Below are positions 1-6,697 of a stretch of DNA of 12,928 nucleotides, one piece after another. Each line of letters starts with the position of its first letter. Within the stretch, counting starts at the first letter, position 1. The position numbers and the translations under genes were made by a program. The notes under the pieces are model-generated. The model did no database searches. It had not been told where the DNA came from and saw only the letters and a list, made by a program, of their open reading frames with translations. The DNA comes from Bifidobacteriaceae bacterium. Lineage in GTDB: Bacteria; Actinomycetota; Actinomycetes; Actinomycetales; WQXJ01. Where the stretch lies: positions 1-12,928 of the forward strand of contig JAIRXV010000109.1 of assembly GCA_031268115.1 (NCBI GenBank), given 5' to 3'.

Positions 1-665
1 GAACCCCAGACCAGACCGGCACCGGCGACGCGAACGGGCCAGCAGATCCCGGACCGGCCACTCCCCCCGCACAAGTGGACGATGGCGGCGCGAACCACAC
101 TGACACCGCCGTGCCTGGCGTAATCGTGTCCGGGTACTCGACCGCCGTCCCACCAAGACTTGTTATAAAGACTCGGGCCCGGATCCGGGTCCCAATTCAG
201 GTCGATGCCACCGGCCCCGTCACCGTGCAGGTCCGTTCCAGCAACGCCAAGGTTGTTACGCCATCGACCAAGACGCTAACCGCCGTGCCAGGCAAGGTGG
301 CCACTCTGGTTCTCAAGGCCGGCACCAAACCCGGCAAAGCCGCGGTGACCCTAACTGCTGGCGGCAAGACCCTCAAACTGACCATCGCCGTCGCCAAAAC
401 GGTCTCTCGAGCGACTTCATTGACTGTGTCAGCACCCAAGACTGTCAGACTTTCCCAACCCAACACCCTTTACCGGATTCAAGTGAAGAAAATATCCGGC
501 ACACCCGCCTCACCGGTCGCAACCTTCACCGTAGACAAGAAATCCAAGAAGTTCCTCAGCGTCTCGAAAGCCGGAGTTATCACCCCCAAGAAAACCGGCC
601 GAGCCACCATCGCAGTCACCGCCGACAAAACCACCAAGAAGATCACAATCACCATCAAGCCATAA
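1..665 (+). CDS. C-terminal part of a secreted Ig-like (Big2-type) surface protein, 5' end outside window
   Basis: The frame is open from base 3 with no stop before TAA at 663-665, giving 220 visible residues; the gene starts left of the window. The GTG at 75 is internal, because the codons before it encode a Thr/Pro/Gly/Asp-rich linker like those in the neighbouring surface proteins. After the linker come two beta-rich, Val/Thr/Lys-rich stretches: one around 145-400, and a last domain of about 84 residues with the Big2-like pattern of a hydrophobic strand, then 'VSKAGVITPKKTGRATIAV', then a final strand. The tail has about 17 Lys/Arg against 2 Asp and ends in IKP, with no LPXTG or membrane anchor. 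It lies 44 bp before the next gene in the same direction, so co-transcription is likely. The Ig-like, exported assignment is by pattern and context; the ligand is unknown. Confidence 0.8.
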   Translation, partial: TPDQTGTGDANGPADPGPATPPAQVDDGGANHTDTAVPGVIVSGYSTAVPPRLVIKTRARIRVPIQVDATGPVTVQVRSSNAKVVTPSTKTLTAVPGKVATLVLKAGTKPGKAAVTLTAGGKTLKLTIAVAKTVSRATSLTVSAPKTVRLSQPNTLYRIQVKKISGTPASPVATFTVDKKSKKFLSVSKAGVITPKKTGRATIAVTADKTTKKITITIKP

Positions 666-709
666 ACGCCACCAAACCAAATGAAGACAGCCTCACGGAG
701 AGACCAACC

Positions 710-2227
710 ATGACAGTCCCGATCCCGCCAGTGAAACATCGACCCCGCTATACGGAACCGTCCCGCCTCACAACGGTTGGGACCGCCTTAGGGCTTGCCA
801 TCGGCCTGATGGCGGCCCCCGCAACCGCAGCTGCCGCTGATAGCCTCGACCAGTTCACCGACCTCAACCTACGTGCCTGCGTCCAAGACGCTCTGCCTCC
901 GGCTGGCCTAAGCCACATCGGCGCCCTCCAATGCTCTCAGCGTGGCGTCAGCTCGTTGGCCGGAATCGAGACACTGACCGGGATGGACACCCTGTGGGTG
1001 GACAACAACCAGATTACGACACTGGCCGGAGTCACCTTTCCGGCCGGACTGCGCCAGCTAGACCTGTCCGGAAACCAGATCACTGCCCTCGCCGGAGCCA
1101 CCTTCCCCAGCGGACTCCACTACCTATACCTTTCCGGAAACCCGATCACGACCCTGGCTGGAGCCGCCTTCCCCGATTGGTTAGAAGTCCTGTACTTGGA
1201 TCCGGCTGTCAAGCTGCTCCTAGGCGAGGCCACTTTCCCTGGTCACGAGGTGGAAGTCTGCGTCGCGGGCAACGCGGGCAATCAGTGCGAGTGGTACTAC
1301 GCCCCGACCGCCGTGTCCGTGGTCGCCGTGAGTCCCACTTCGGCGGAAATGGCAGTTGGTGAGAGGGTGCAACTCTCCGTCACGGTCACGCCGTCTACCG
1401 CATCCACCAAGGCTGTCGTGTGGGTCTCCTCCAACCCAGCAGTCGCGTCGGTCAACTCCAGCGGGTTGGTGAGCGGGCTGGCGGTCGGGACCGCAATAGT
1501 CACCGTGATCGGCGCTTTTGGGGGTAGGACCGTGCAAGCCACCATCACCGTCTCCGCACCGCATACCAGCCCTCCGGGCAGCCCACCCACCGATCCTCCG
1601 GGCAACCAGCCCACCGATCCTCCGGCCAGCGACCCCAGCGGTCCCGGAACCAACCAGCCAGTGTCAGGCGACATCCCAGCGATCCGAGCAACCGGAATCG
1701 CCCTTGCCCCAGCCGCAGTCAAACTTGCGGCAGGCAAGACTGCTTCGCTTACCGCGACCGTCACCCCTGCTGGCGCGATCACGCCGGAGACCACGTGGAC
1801 ATCGTCCAAACCCGGAGTAGCCACCGTGGACGATGCCGGTCACCTCCGGGCCGCGAAACCCGGCAAGACCACTATCACCGCCTCCATCGGAACGTTCGCC
1901 GCATCGACCACTGTCACCGTCGTCAAAGCGAAGGCAAAGCTGACCGTGAAGGCCCCTTCATCGGCCAAAGACACCAGTAGGGTTTCCCTCAAGGCCAAGG
2001 TGACCGCCACTGCGATCACTCTCGCCGGGAAGATCACAGTCACCGCCACGCTCGGGAAGACCAAGGTCTCCAGAACGGTGACCCTCAAGGCAAAGAACAA
2101 CGCCAAATACGTCACAGTCAAACTGCCTGCACTGGGTAAGACTGGGAAGTGGAGACTGACTATCGCTTACCTTGGGACTGGGTCCATCGCCAAGACCTCC
2201 CTCACCAAAAGGATCAGCGTCACATGA
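710..2227 (+). CDS. Secreted leucine-rich-repeat protein with two Big2-like domains and a polybasic Ig-like C-terminus
   Basis: This is a 505-residue protein. ATG 710 has GGAGAG at 697-702 with 7 nt spacing. A long basic leader and a hydrophobic stretch end in ATAAA-ADS, so the signal peptide is cut near residue 43. Residues about 49-90 form an LRR N-cap with Cys57-x17-Cys75. Three 22-residue LRRs follow at 92-157 (LxxLxLxxNxITxLAGxTFP), then a second Cys pair (184, 193) that may close the repeat stack. Residues about 201-282 and 326-405 are Big2-like (VAVSPTSAEMAVGE..., SSNPAVASV...G...G.A.VTV). They are joined by a Pro-rich linker at 283-325. Residues 406-505 are a Lys-rich Ig-like domain (18 Lys, 4 Arg, 1 acidic) about half identical to the tail of the 2333-4879 product. 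No LPXTG is present. The likely role is an extracellular binding protein held at the envelope without sortase; the ligand is unknown. Confidence 0.9.
   Translation: MTVPIPPVKHRPRYTEPSRLTTVGTALGLAIGLMAAPATAAAADSLDQFTDLNLRACVQDALPPAGLSHIGALQCSQRGVSSLAGIETLTGMDTLWVDNNQITTLAGVTFPAGLRQLDLSGNQITALAGATFPSGLHYLYLSGNPITTLAGAAFPDWLEVLYLDPAVKLLLGEATFPGHEVEVCVAGNAGNQCEWYYAPTAVSVVAVSPTSAEMAVGERVQLSVTVTPSTASTKAVVWVSSNPAVASVNSSGLVSGLAVGTAIVTVIGAFGGRTVQATITVSAPHTSPPGSPPTDPPGNQPTDPPASDPSGPGTNQPVSGDIPAIRATGIALAPAAVKLAAGKTASLTATVTPAGAITPETTWTSSKPGVATVDDAGHLRAAKPGKTTITASIGTFAASTTVTVVKAKAKLTVKAPSSAKDTSRVSLKAKVTATAITLAGKITVTATLGKTKVSRTVTLKAKNNAKYVTVKLPALGKTGKWRLTIAYLGTGSIAKTSLTKRISVT
983..1180 (+). repeat. Three tandem 66-bp leucine-rich-repeat units
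   Basis: Three in-frame 66-bp units encode 22-residue LRRs with the frame L-x2-L-x-L-x2-N-x-I-T-x-L-A-G-x-(T/A)-F-P. They have diverged at the DNA level, unlike the near-identical units at 12655-12928, so this array looks older or under selection for distinct surfaces. Confidence 0.85.
1571..1636 (+). repeat. 24-bp tandem repeat coding for a Pro-rich linker
   Basis: Two full 24-bp units (1571-1594, 1595-1618) and a decayed third (from 1619) encode PPGSPPTD, PPGNQPTD and PPASDP. The repeat stays in frame and forms the flexible spacer between the two Big2-like domains, so unit gain or loss would change linker length without shifting the frame. Confidence 0.75.
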
Positions 2228-2265
2228 CCGATGCGCCCAGCAGGCCATGTCGCGCTGATCTCTCC

Positions 2266-2286
2266 CGCACGCTGACGCGCCGTGCG
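2266..2286 (+). terminator. Weak hairpin between genes, possible terminator or attenuator
   Basis: CGCACG and CGTGCG form a 6-bp stem with a 9-nt loop in the 105-bp gap between 2227 and 2333. There is no T-run after it, so it may not stop transcription. The two flanking genes may still be read together. Confidence 0.25.
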
Positions 2287-2317
2287 ACCTCACCGAACAT
2301 CCGAATCAAGCCCTCGT

Positions 2318-2324
2318 AAAGGAA
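2318..2324 (+). promoter_or_regulatory. Ribosome binding site that sets the start at 2333
   Basis: AAAGGAA lies 8-9 nt before ATG 2333 but abuts ATG 2324 with no spacing. It therefore supports 2333, which also puts the basic MKPIRR n-region at the very start of the signal peptide. The GTG at 2282 has no such site. Confidence 0.65.
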
Positions 2325-2332
2325 TGATCCCC

Positions 2333-4879
2333 ATGAAACCTATCCGCCGACTGTTTGCCCCGCTGGCCGCGGCCGCAGCGCTCATCTTACCGATTTCTGG
2401 CGTTGTTTCCGTTGCCGCGGTGGCCGCAGTCCCCCTCACTGGCCGTGTCGTCAATTTGGATGGGAGTCCAGTCCCCGGTCTTGAGATTCAATACGCTGCG
2501 CACACGAGTTCTTCCGGGGGCTGCACACAGGTACCCGTCTACTTTTCAGGCTACCCTCTCGACTCCACGACAACCGATTCATCTGGTCGATTTTCCTTCC
2601 TCGGTTCCGCACTGTGTTACATAGTCGATCTTCACGGCCGGGCGTTCCTTCAGGACGGCCGCCTCCGCGATGTAGGCATCGTCACTTATGGAGCCGATGC
2701 CCTGTTAACACTGCGACCCCAAGAACCGACAAAGCCTATTAGTTTGAGTGTTGGCGGCGGTCTTGCCGGCGGAACGATTCGTGTTTACGAGGAAATCAAC
2801 GATGTTTTCCGCACCAACTACGCGGTGACCGTACCATCGCTCGACCCAAGCGGTCAGACCAATTTCCTTCTTTGGCCCCAAGGGAACTACTATTTCTTCT
2901 ATCAGTTACCCGACGATGACGGCAACACTTGGTCCGATCCCGAGGGCCACTACAGCCAGTTCGCAGGCGGTGAGCAGGTCTGGAATTCAGATCGCCCTCC
3001 CGCCACCGCTGGCACACCGTTCGCGGTCGAGGCCGGGACCGATCCTCAAGCGTTGGCGTTCACACTGAAGAAGGGCGTCACCGCCTCGGGAAGATCTGTA
3101 CTCTCAGACGGAACTCCTGCTCAGTCCGTCCAGTTGTACGGCTGGGCCAACGGCTCCGGCTTCGCAGAAGGCGGCTACTGGTGGTCCCACAAAGCAGCCA
3201 CGGTTGCCCCTGACGGATCGTTTACAGTCACTGGCCTGCTCCCCGAAAGGGACTACACCCTTGTGGGCCGCTCGCCGGGGCACCCTTCAACATGGCTCAA
3301 CGGGTATGACGAAGGAAATGTGTGCAACCCGTGGGATCCGGATAGCCAATGCCTCGACCCGGGTGATTTTGGAGATCAAGACAGATTCACGCCTGGAAGG
3401 TTTCACACCGGGCCTCCCGAAACGTCGATCACGGTTTCCCACGGCGGGCGCACGCACGTGGACCTCGTTCTTCCGCCAGACCTTGCGAGTGGTCAGCTCA
3501 CAGTCCTGGAATTGGGAAACGATTTGAACGACAGCAGTCAGATCGCATATACAGAATCCTTCGACCTTGCGGCCGCCGGAGCGCCTAGCTTCCTCGCCAA
3601 TGCGGGGTTCTCATATGTATTCTCGTACTCCCCCGGATATTCCGAACAAGCTGCCCGCCCCTATTACACCCAGTATGCAACAGGCGTGACCTCTGAACCG
3701 CCGTGGGATGACAGCGGGCTTTCCCGGTGTGCAGTAGACACAACCACTCACTCCTGCGCTGTCGACTTGGCTCGATCAGCCCGCGTCAGCGGATCCCTGG
3801 TCCTCAACAACCTGCCACCACGGGCAGACGTTTCAGTACGAGCAGTTTTAATTTCTGCGCGGAGCGGCAATGCCTATCCGGACGGGGACTCTATCTACAG
3901 CATCAGGGCGGTGCCATCCCCGGACGGAACGTTCTCCTTCGACGGACTTGTACCTGGATGGACCTACACACTTCTAGCCTCGTATTACGGCGAATCTGGT
4001 GCGCGAGAGTGCGTCTGGCTCAGCGGCTCCACCCAGTGCCCTGGAGAGTTCTGGTCCGAACTTGACTCGGCCGTCTTCCTGCCCGGCACGTTTCAAGCAA
4101 CCGCACCGGGTACCTCTGGCCTGCGCCTCGCCCTCGGCACCGGGACAGGGATCATCGATCCCCCTCCCACAGAACAACCGAACCGGCCATCTCCTCCTGG
4201 AACGGGCACTTCACCCGGACAAGGAGGAGCGCCTTCACCCGGCGCGGACGGGAACGCCAATCCTGGACCGCAGGGTTCCGGTGAGAATCCCAACCAGGAC
4301 GTCGGCGGGAACTCCGCCGGATCGAAGGACGTGGTCGTTGGCGTTGGGGTAGCGGTGTCAGTCGCTAAGGTCACCGTCAGCGTAGGCCAGAGCGCAACAG
4401 TCAGTGCGACCGTCCTACCAGTCGAAGCTACCGATCAGTCGATTGAGTGGACTTCGGCGAACCCGAAGGTCGCACGGGTCGCATCCGATGGCACCGTGCG
4501 GGGGGTCAAACCAGGACGGACCACCGTCATCGCTCACCACGCCGGACTCAGCGCACCCATCGCGGTGACCGTTACCAAGGCCAAAGCGAAACTGGTCGCT
4601 AAGGTGCCGGCATCGGCCAACGCCGGAGCGAAGGTGAAAGTCAAAGTGAAGGTCACTGCGACCGGGGTGGCGCTTGGCGGGAAAGTGAAGATCGTCATCG
4701 GGCAGAGGAAAACCAAGACAACCAAAACGGTCTCCCTCAAACCCAAACACAACGCCCACTACGTCTCCGTGACCTTGCGGGCACCCTCCAAGACCGGAAA
4801 ACACAAGATCGCCATTACCTACCAAGGCAGCCCCAACATCGCCCAGTCCACCGCTTCCAAGAGAATCACCATCCGGTAA
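2333..4879 (+). CDS. Secreted multidomain beta-sandwich protein with Big2 and polybasic Ig-like C-terminus
   Basis: The product has 848 residues from ATG 2333. Signal peptide: MKPIRRLF plus a long Ala/Leu/Val core, cut near residue 32. Three modules resemble carboxypeptidase-regulatory/Cna-B-like folds: about 35-130 (LTGRVVNLDGSPVPGL), 247-380 (GVTASGRSVLSDGTPAQSV) and 484-605 (ARVSGSLVLNN), each with an 'SG/DG-x-F-x-F' strand. The last two end in a Cys-x8-Cys loop (331/340, 560/569) followed by F-x-PG-x-F; a further C-x8-C is at 466/475. A Pro/Gly linker covers about 606-666. A Big2-like domain covers 667-748, with SANPKVARVASDG and GVKPGRTTV. The final 100 residues (749-848) hold 19 Lys, 4 Arg and no acidic residue. 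No LPXTG or enzyme motif is visible. It is probably a wall-associated adhesin or carbohydrate-binding protein; the function is unproven. Confidence 0.9.
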   Translation: MKPIRRLFAPLAAAAALILPISGVVSVAAVAAVPLTGRVVNLDGSPVPGLEIQYAAHTSSSGGCTQVPVYFSGYPLDSTTTDSSGRFSFLGSALCYIVDLHGRAFLQDGRLRDVGIVTYGADALLTLRPQEPTKPISLSVGGGLAGGTIRVYEEINDVFRTNYAVTVPSLDPSGQTNFLLWPQGNYYFFYQLPDDDGNTWSDPEGHYSQFAGGEQVWNSDRPPATAGTPFAVEAGTDPQALAFTLKKGVTASGRSVLSDGTPAQSVQLYGWANGSGFAEGGYWWSHKAATVAPDGSFTVTGLLPERDYTLVGRSPGHPSTWLNGYDEGNVCNPWDPDSQCLDPGDFGDQDRFTPGRFHTGPPETSITVSHGGRTHVDLVLPPDLASGQLTVLELGNDLNDSSQIAYTESFDLAAAGAPSFLANAGFSYVFSYSPGYSEQAARPYYTQYATGVTSEPPWDDSGLSRCAVDTTTHSCAVDLARSARVSGSLVLNNLPPRADVSVRAVLISARSGNAYPDGDSIYSIRAVPSPDGTFSFDGLVPGWTYTLLASYYGESGARECVWLSGSTQCPGEFWSELDSAVFLPGTFQATAPGTSGLRLALGTGTGIIDPPPTEQPNRPSPPGTGTSPGQGGAPSPGADGNANPGPQGSGENPNQDVGGNSAGSKDVVVGVGVAVSVAKVTVSVGQSATVSATVLPVEATDQSIEWTSANPKVARVASDGTVRGVKPGRTTVIAHHAGLSAPIAVTVTKAKAKLVAKVPASANAGAKVKVKVKVTATGVALGGKVKIVIGQRKTKTTKTVSLKPKHNAHYVSVTLRAPSKTGKHKIAITYQGSPNIAQSTASKRITIR

Positions 4880-4960
4880 AACCCACCCGAAGGGGTCAAA
4901 CCGTGGCGGACCCGAAAGCCATCCACCGAGGAACCCACACGATGCACGCCGCAGACGGCA

Positions 4961-5007
4961 GGTGGTAGGTGGTAGTATCCCGTATCGTGAGTATTACGTA
5001 GCTGACC
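4961..5007 (+). promoter_or_regulatory. Probable promoter/operator of the vapBC-like operon
   Basis: The 128-143 bp before the antitoxin holds a perfect tandem GGTGGTA (4961-4967, 4968-4974). Two TAnnnT hexamers follow, TAGTAT (4973-4978) and TATCGT (4983-4988), which could act as -10 boxes; no clear -35 is seen. AbrB-type antitoxins usually repress their own operon, so this AT-richer stretch is the expected operator site. The exact site is inferred. Confidence 0.35.
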
Positions 5008-5013
5008 GTGATC

Positions 5014-5020
5014 GGAGGAG
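5014..5020 (+). promoter_or_regulatory. Strong ribosome binding site inside the longest antitoxin frame
   Basis: GGAGGAG lies between the two possible GTG starts (5008 and 5023). It is only 2-4 nt before GTG 5023, which is short but workable. GTG 5008 has no Shine-Dalgarno sequence, and an in-frame TAG at 4999-5001 excludes starts further upstream. Confidence 0.5.
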
Positions 5021-5022
5021 CG

Positions 5023-5250
5023 GTGCTGCTGAACAGCAAAGGGCAAGTGACAATCCCGGCCGAATTGCGGCGCAGCCATGGGTTTGTCGAGGGCGACGAG
5101 GTAGACGTGGTAAGCGACGGTTCGGGGCTGCGAATCGTTCACTCGGCACCGGGTGCCACCCGAGGCAGGCGGCTCGTGGAGCGCATGCGTGGCCGGGCAA
5201 CTGTGGCTTGGTCCACCGACGAGTTGATGGCGCTGTTGCGAGATGAGTGA
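5023..5250 (+). CDS. AbrB/SpoVT-type antitoxin (VapB-like)
   Basis: The product is about 75 residues (80 if GTG 5008 is used). Near its N-terminus is the family signature NSKGQVTIPAELRR, followed by GFVEGDEVDVV. This is the swapped-hairpin AbrB DNA-binding fold common in VapB/MazE antitoxins. The C-terminal part (RRLVERMRGRATVAWSTDELMALLRDE) is the expected toxin-binding tail. Its stop codon overlaps the start of the PIN-domain gene by 8 bp (5243-5250), the classic antitoxin-first arrangement with translational coupling. Expected role: bind and block the downstream ribonuclease, and with it repress the shared promoter. Start 5023 is preferred for its GGAGGAG; 5008 is possible. Confidence 0.88.
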   Translation: MLLNSKGQVTIPAELRRSHGFVEGDEVDVVSDGSGLRIVHSAPGATRGRRLVERMRGRATVAWSTDELMALLRDE

Positions 5251-5653
5251 GGCCACACTCGTCGATTCGAACGTGCTCCTCGACATAGCCACCAACGACC
5301 CAATCTGGGGCGACTGGTCGGGCCGGGCCCTGGCGGACGCGTTCGATGGCGGAGCCGTGGTGATAAACCAGCTTGTGTATGCCGAGGTCTCGGTCGGGTT
5401 CGAACACCTCGAACTCCTGGACGATATCCTCCCGGCGTCCCATTTCCTGCGCGAGAATCTGCCCTGGGCTGCTGGCTTCCTGGCAGGGAAGGCGTTCCTC
5501 GCGTACCGGCGGCGCGGCGGCGAGCGTAGGTCCCCCCTGCCCGACTTCTACATAGGCGCGCACGCCGCGGTCTCGGGCTATCGCCTACTCACCCGCGACA
5601 GGGCCCGCTACTCGACTTACTTCCCCACCGTAAGAGTGATCGCCCCGTCATGA
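5243..5653 (+). CDS. PIN-domain ribonuclease toxin (VapC-like)
   Basis: The product has 136 residues, a usual VapC length. PIN-fold acidic residues are all in place: Asp8 (TLVDSNVLLDI), Glu48 (YAEVSVGFE), Asp101 (PLPDFYIGAHA) and Asp119 (LLTRDRARY). In VapC proteins these bind Mg2+ or Mn2+ and cut specific RNAs, often tRNA or 23S rRNA, to stop growth. The target here is unknown. The ATG lies inside the antitoxin's last codons, with only a weak ribosome binding site, so translation probably depends on coupling. The catalytic set is intact, so the toxin is probably active. It is convergent with a second toxin gene 75 bp away. Confidence 0.9.
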   Translation: MSEATLVDSNVLLDIATNDPIWGDWSGRALADAFDGGAVVINQLVYAEVSVGFEHLELLDDILPASHFLRENLPWAAGFLAGKAFLAYRRRGGERRSPLPDFYIGAHAAVSGYRLLTRDRARYSTYFPTVRVIAPS

Positions 5654-5658
5654 ATCTG

Positions 5659-5676
5659 CGCGGCGAGCACGCCGCG
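5659..5676. terminator. GC-rich hairpin between convergent toxin genes
   Basis: A perfect 7-bp stem (CGCGGCG / CGCCGCG) with an AGCA loop lies 6 bp past the vapC-like stop codon, in the 75-bp gap between the two convergent toxin genes. There is no T-run on either strand. Its position suits a bidirectional terminator, but function is inferred. Confidence 0.45.
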
Positions 5677-5728
5677 ACAGGTGGCCGCCATAGATGGGCG
5701 CTGCCAGGTCCGCCCAACCCTTGTGCCA

Positions 5729-6160
5729 TCAGGGCTGGTCAGGTGCCCACGGGTTGACCAGGGGCACACCGAAGCGGGCGAAGTCTGACACGTTGCGGGT
5801 GGCCACCGCGAGCCCAGCGTCCTTGGCCGTGCCCGCTATCAGGGAGTCTGCCAGGGGCGCCGGGTCCGGAACATGGAAGGCGGCGGCCACCTTGGCCGCC
5901 GCCGGAGTCAGGCTTAGCACCCTGCCTTCGAACGCCTCCAGGAGATCCTCAAGCCAGGCGCGGTACACAGCACCACGGGCCGGGTCCTTGCGCTCTGTCA
6001 GCAAGACGCCCCGCTCCATCTCATGGACGGTGACCACGGAAACAAACGCCTTGGCCAGATCCGCCCGCTCCGCCCAGGCCATGAACGCCGGATCCGCGCC
6101 TGACTGGCGGGCCCGCCTAAGCTCAGAGGTGACGGGCGTGTCGAGCAGCAACCGCGTCAC
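5729..6160 (-). CDS. PIN-domain toxin of FitB/VapC type
   Basis: The product has 143 residues from GTG 6160-6158 to TGA 5731-5729. Motifs of the FitB-like PIN group: Asp7 (LLLDTPVTSELRR), Glu47 with Gly51 (SVVTVHEMERGV), Asp105 (PLADSLIAGTA), and the C-terminal 'VATRNVSDFARFGVPLVNPW' with Asn123 and Asp126. In FitB itself the first motif reads DTNV; here it is DTPV, but the catalytic Asp is kept. It is expected to be a metal-dependent ribonuclease held inactive by the upstream antitoxin. Its start overlaps the antitoxin stop by 4 bp (GTGA, 6157-6160). It is not closely similar to the 5243-5653 toxin, so this is a second, separate system rather than a duplication. Confidence 0.92.
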   Translation of the reverse strand: MTRLLLDTPVTSELRRARQSGADPAFMAWAERADLAKAFVSVVTVHEMERGVLLTERKDPARGAVYRAWLEDLLEAFEGRVLSLTPAAAKVAAAFHVPDPAPLADSLIAGTAKDAGLAVATRNVSDFARFGVPLVNPWAPDQP

Positions 6161-6393
6161 AGGGCATCCCGCGGCAAATCCCTCGACCGGACGTAAGGAG
6201 TCTCAAGGTCCCACAATTCCGGGCCCGCGCAAAGATCCGCCAGCTTCGCCTCCGCCCACCGGCGCCGCCGCGCCACCCCGTCCCGCAGGATCTCCCTGGC
6301 TTCCGCTTCCATAGACCGCCCCCGCCCGGCCGCCAGGGCGGCTAGATCCTCGTATACACCCGGATCCAGATTCCGCACCGTCAAAGTCCTCAC
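6157..6393 (-). CDS. Ribbon-helix-helix antitoxin of FitA type
   Basis: The product has 78 residues from GTG 6393. The frame opens up to GTG 6435, but the extra residues (LAPAQAAVLASGS) lie over a paired palindrome that looks like the operator, and FitA proteins are normally about 78 residues. Visible parts: strand RTLTVRNLD (2-10), helix 1 (about 11-24), and GRSMEAEAREIL (25-36), which matches the FitA helix 2 signature. A C-terminal arm (ELWDLETPYVRSRD) should bind the toxin active site. Role: DNA-binding antitoxin that neutralises the overlapping PIN toxin and represses the operon. Upstream, an extended -10-like TGCTAGCAT ends 8 bp before GTG 6393, so the mRNA may be leaderless. Confidence 0.9.
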   Translation of the reverse strand: MRTLTVRNLDPGVYEDLAALAAGRGRSMEAEAREILRDGVARRRRWAEAKLADLCAGPELWDLETPYVRSRDLPRDAL

Positions 6394-6401
6394 ACTGCCC
6401 G

Positions 6402-6435
6402 ATGCTAGCACTGCCGCTTGCGCTGGTGCTAGCAC
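6402..6435 (-). promoter_or_regulatory. Paired palindromic operator with embedded -10 box for the FitAB-like operon
   Basis: TGCTAGCA, itself a palindrome, occurs at 6403-6410 and 6427-6434 with 16 bp between; the second copy extends to GTGCTAGCAC (6426-6435). Centre spacing is 24 bp. As far as I recall, Neisseria FitAB binds TGCTATCA/TGATAGCA half-sites, so this looks like a homologous site with one base changed in each half. On the minus strand TGC-TAGCAT forms an extended -10, so a bound complex would block the promoter. Confidence 0.6.
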
Positions 6436-6697
6436 ACGCGCCCGCCATCAAGTCTTGACCACAGGCTGGCGTCCCGGAAACCCGAGGGCTGTCCGCCATC
6501 ATGACGGCATGGTTGTGTCCTGCGAGCCGTGAGTTTCCGAGGAAAGCGTGTACGATTGCCCACGGTATGTCGATATAGGTTGTCAGGGGCCTATTGGAAG
6601 CCAAACACGCGGTGTTCGTCATGGGCGCATGACCTGCGGCGAAGCCACGCCAGACGGGAGTTTCCAATAAGCCTCCAAACGCGATAAGGAGATTCTG
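6436..6697. other. Intergenic region: divergent control region and leader of the 6698 gene
   Basis: No gene is supported here. On the minus side is TCAAG-T-CTTGA (6448-6458). On the plus side are the compact palindrome TTTCC-GA-GGAAA (6534-6545), TAnnnT-type hexamers at 6551-6556 and 6576-6581 without good -35 boxes, and the inverted-repeat leader at 6588-6673. AAGGAGA at 6686-6692 is the ribosome binding site for ATG 6698. No known riboswitch consensus was recognised. Confidence 0.5.
6588..6673 (+). promoter_or_regulatory. Structured 5' leader: long-range inverted repeat enclosing two hairpins
   Basis: GGCCTATTGGAA (6588-6599) pairs with TTCCAATAAGCC (6662-6673) over 12 positions with one G-A mismatch. 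Inside are AACAC-GCG-GTGTT (6604-6616) and GTCATG-GGCG-CATGAC (6618-6633). The set folds as a closed multi-branch shape ending 12 nt before the AAGGAGA site of the 6698 gene, as expected for an RNA that controls translation or transcription. It could equally be a DNA operator. No ligand class is assigned. Confidence 0.45.

Noticed and set aside
1220..1824. Minus- and plus-strand frames inside the 710-2227 gene
   Set aside because: They are low-complexity shadows of the Big2-like and Pro-rich region, without starts or domains.
4994..5563. A 189-codon minus-strand frame
   Set aside because: It is antisense to the AbrB/PIN pair, which has clear family motifs, a ribosome binding site and an 8-bp overlap.
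5694..6314. A 206-codon plus-strand frame
   Set aside because: It is the complement of the FitB/FitA-like pair, whose catalytic motifs and 4-bp overlap are clear; the plus product has no recognisable fold.
6394..6435. Start of the FitA-like antitoxin at GTG 6435
   Set aside because: It would add a non-conserved leader over the palindromic operator; the ribbon-helix-helix strand begins right after GTG 6393 and the 78-residue length fits the family.
6588..6673. A c-di-GMP or cobalamin riboswitch in the 6698 leader
   Set aside because: Short similar strings (GAAGCC, GACCTGC) occur, but the ordered consensus blocks of these classes are missing. Only an unassigned structured leader is supported.
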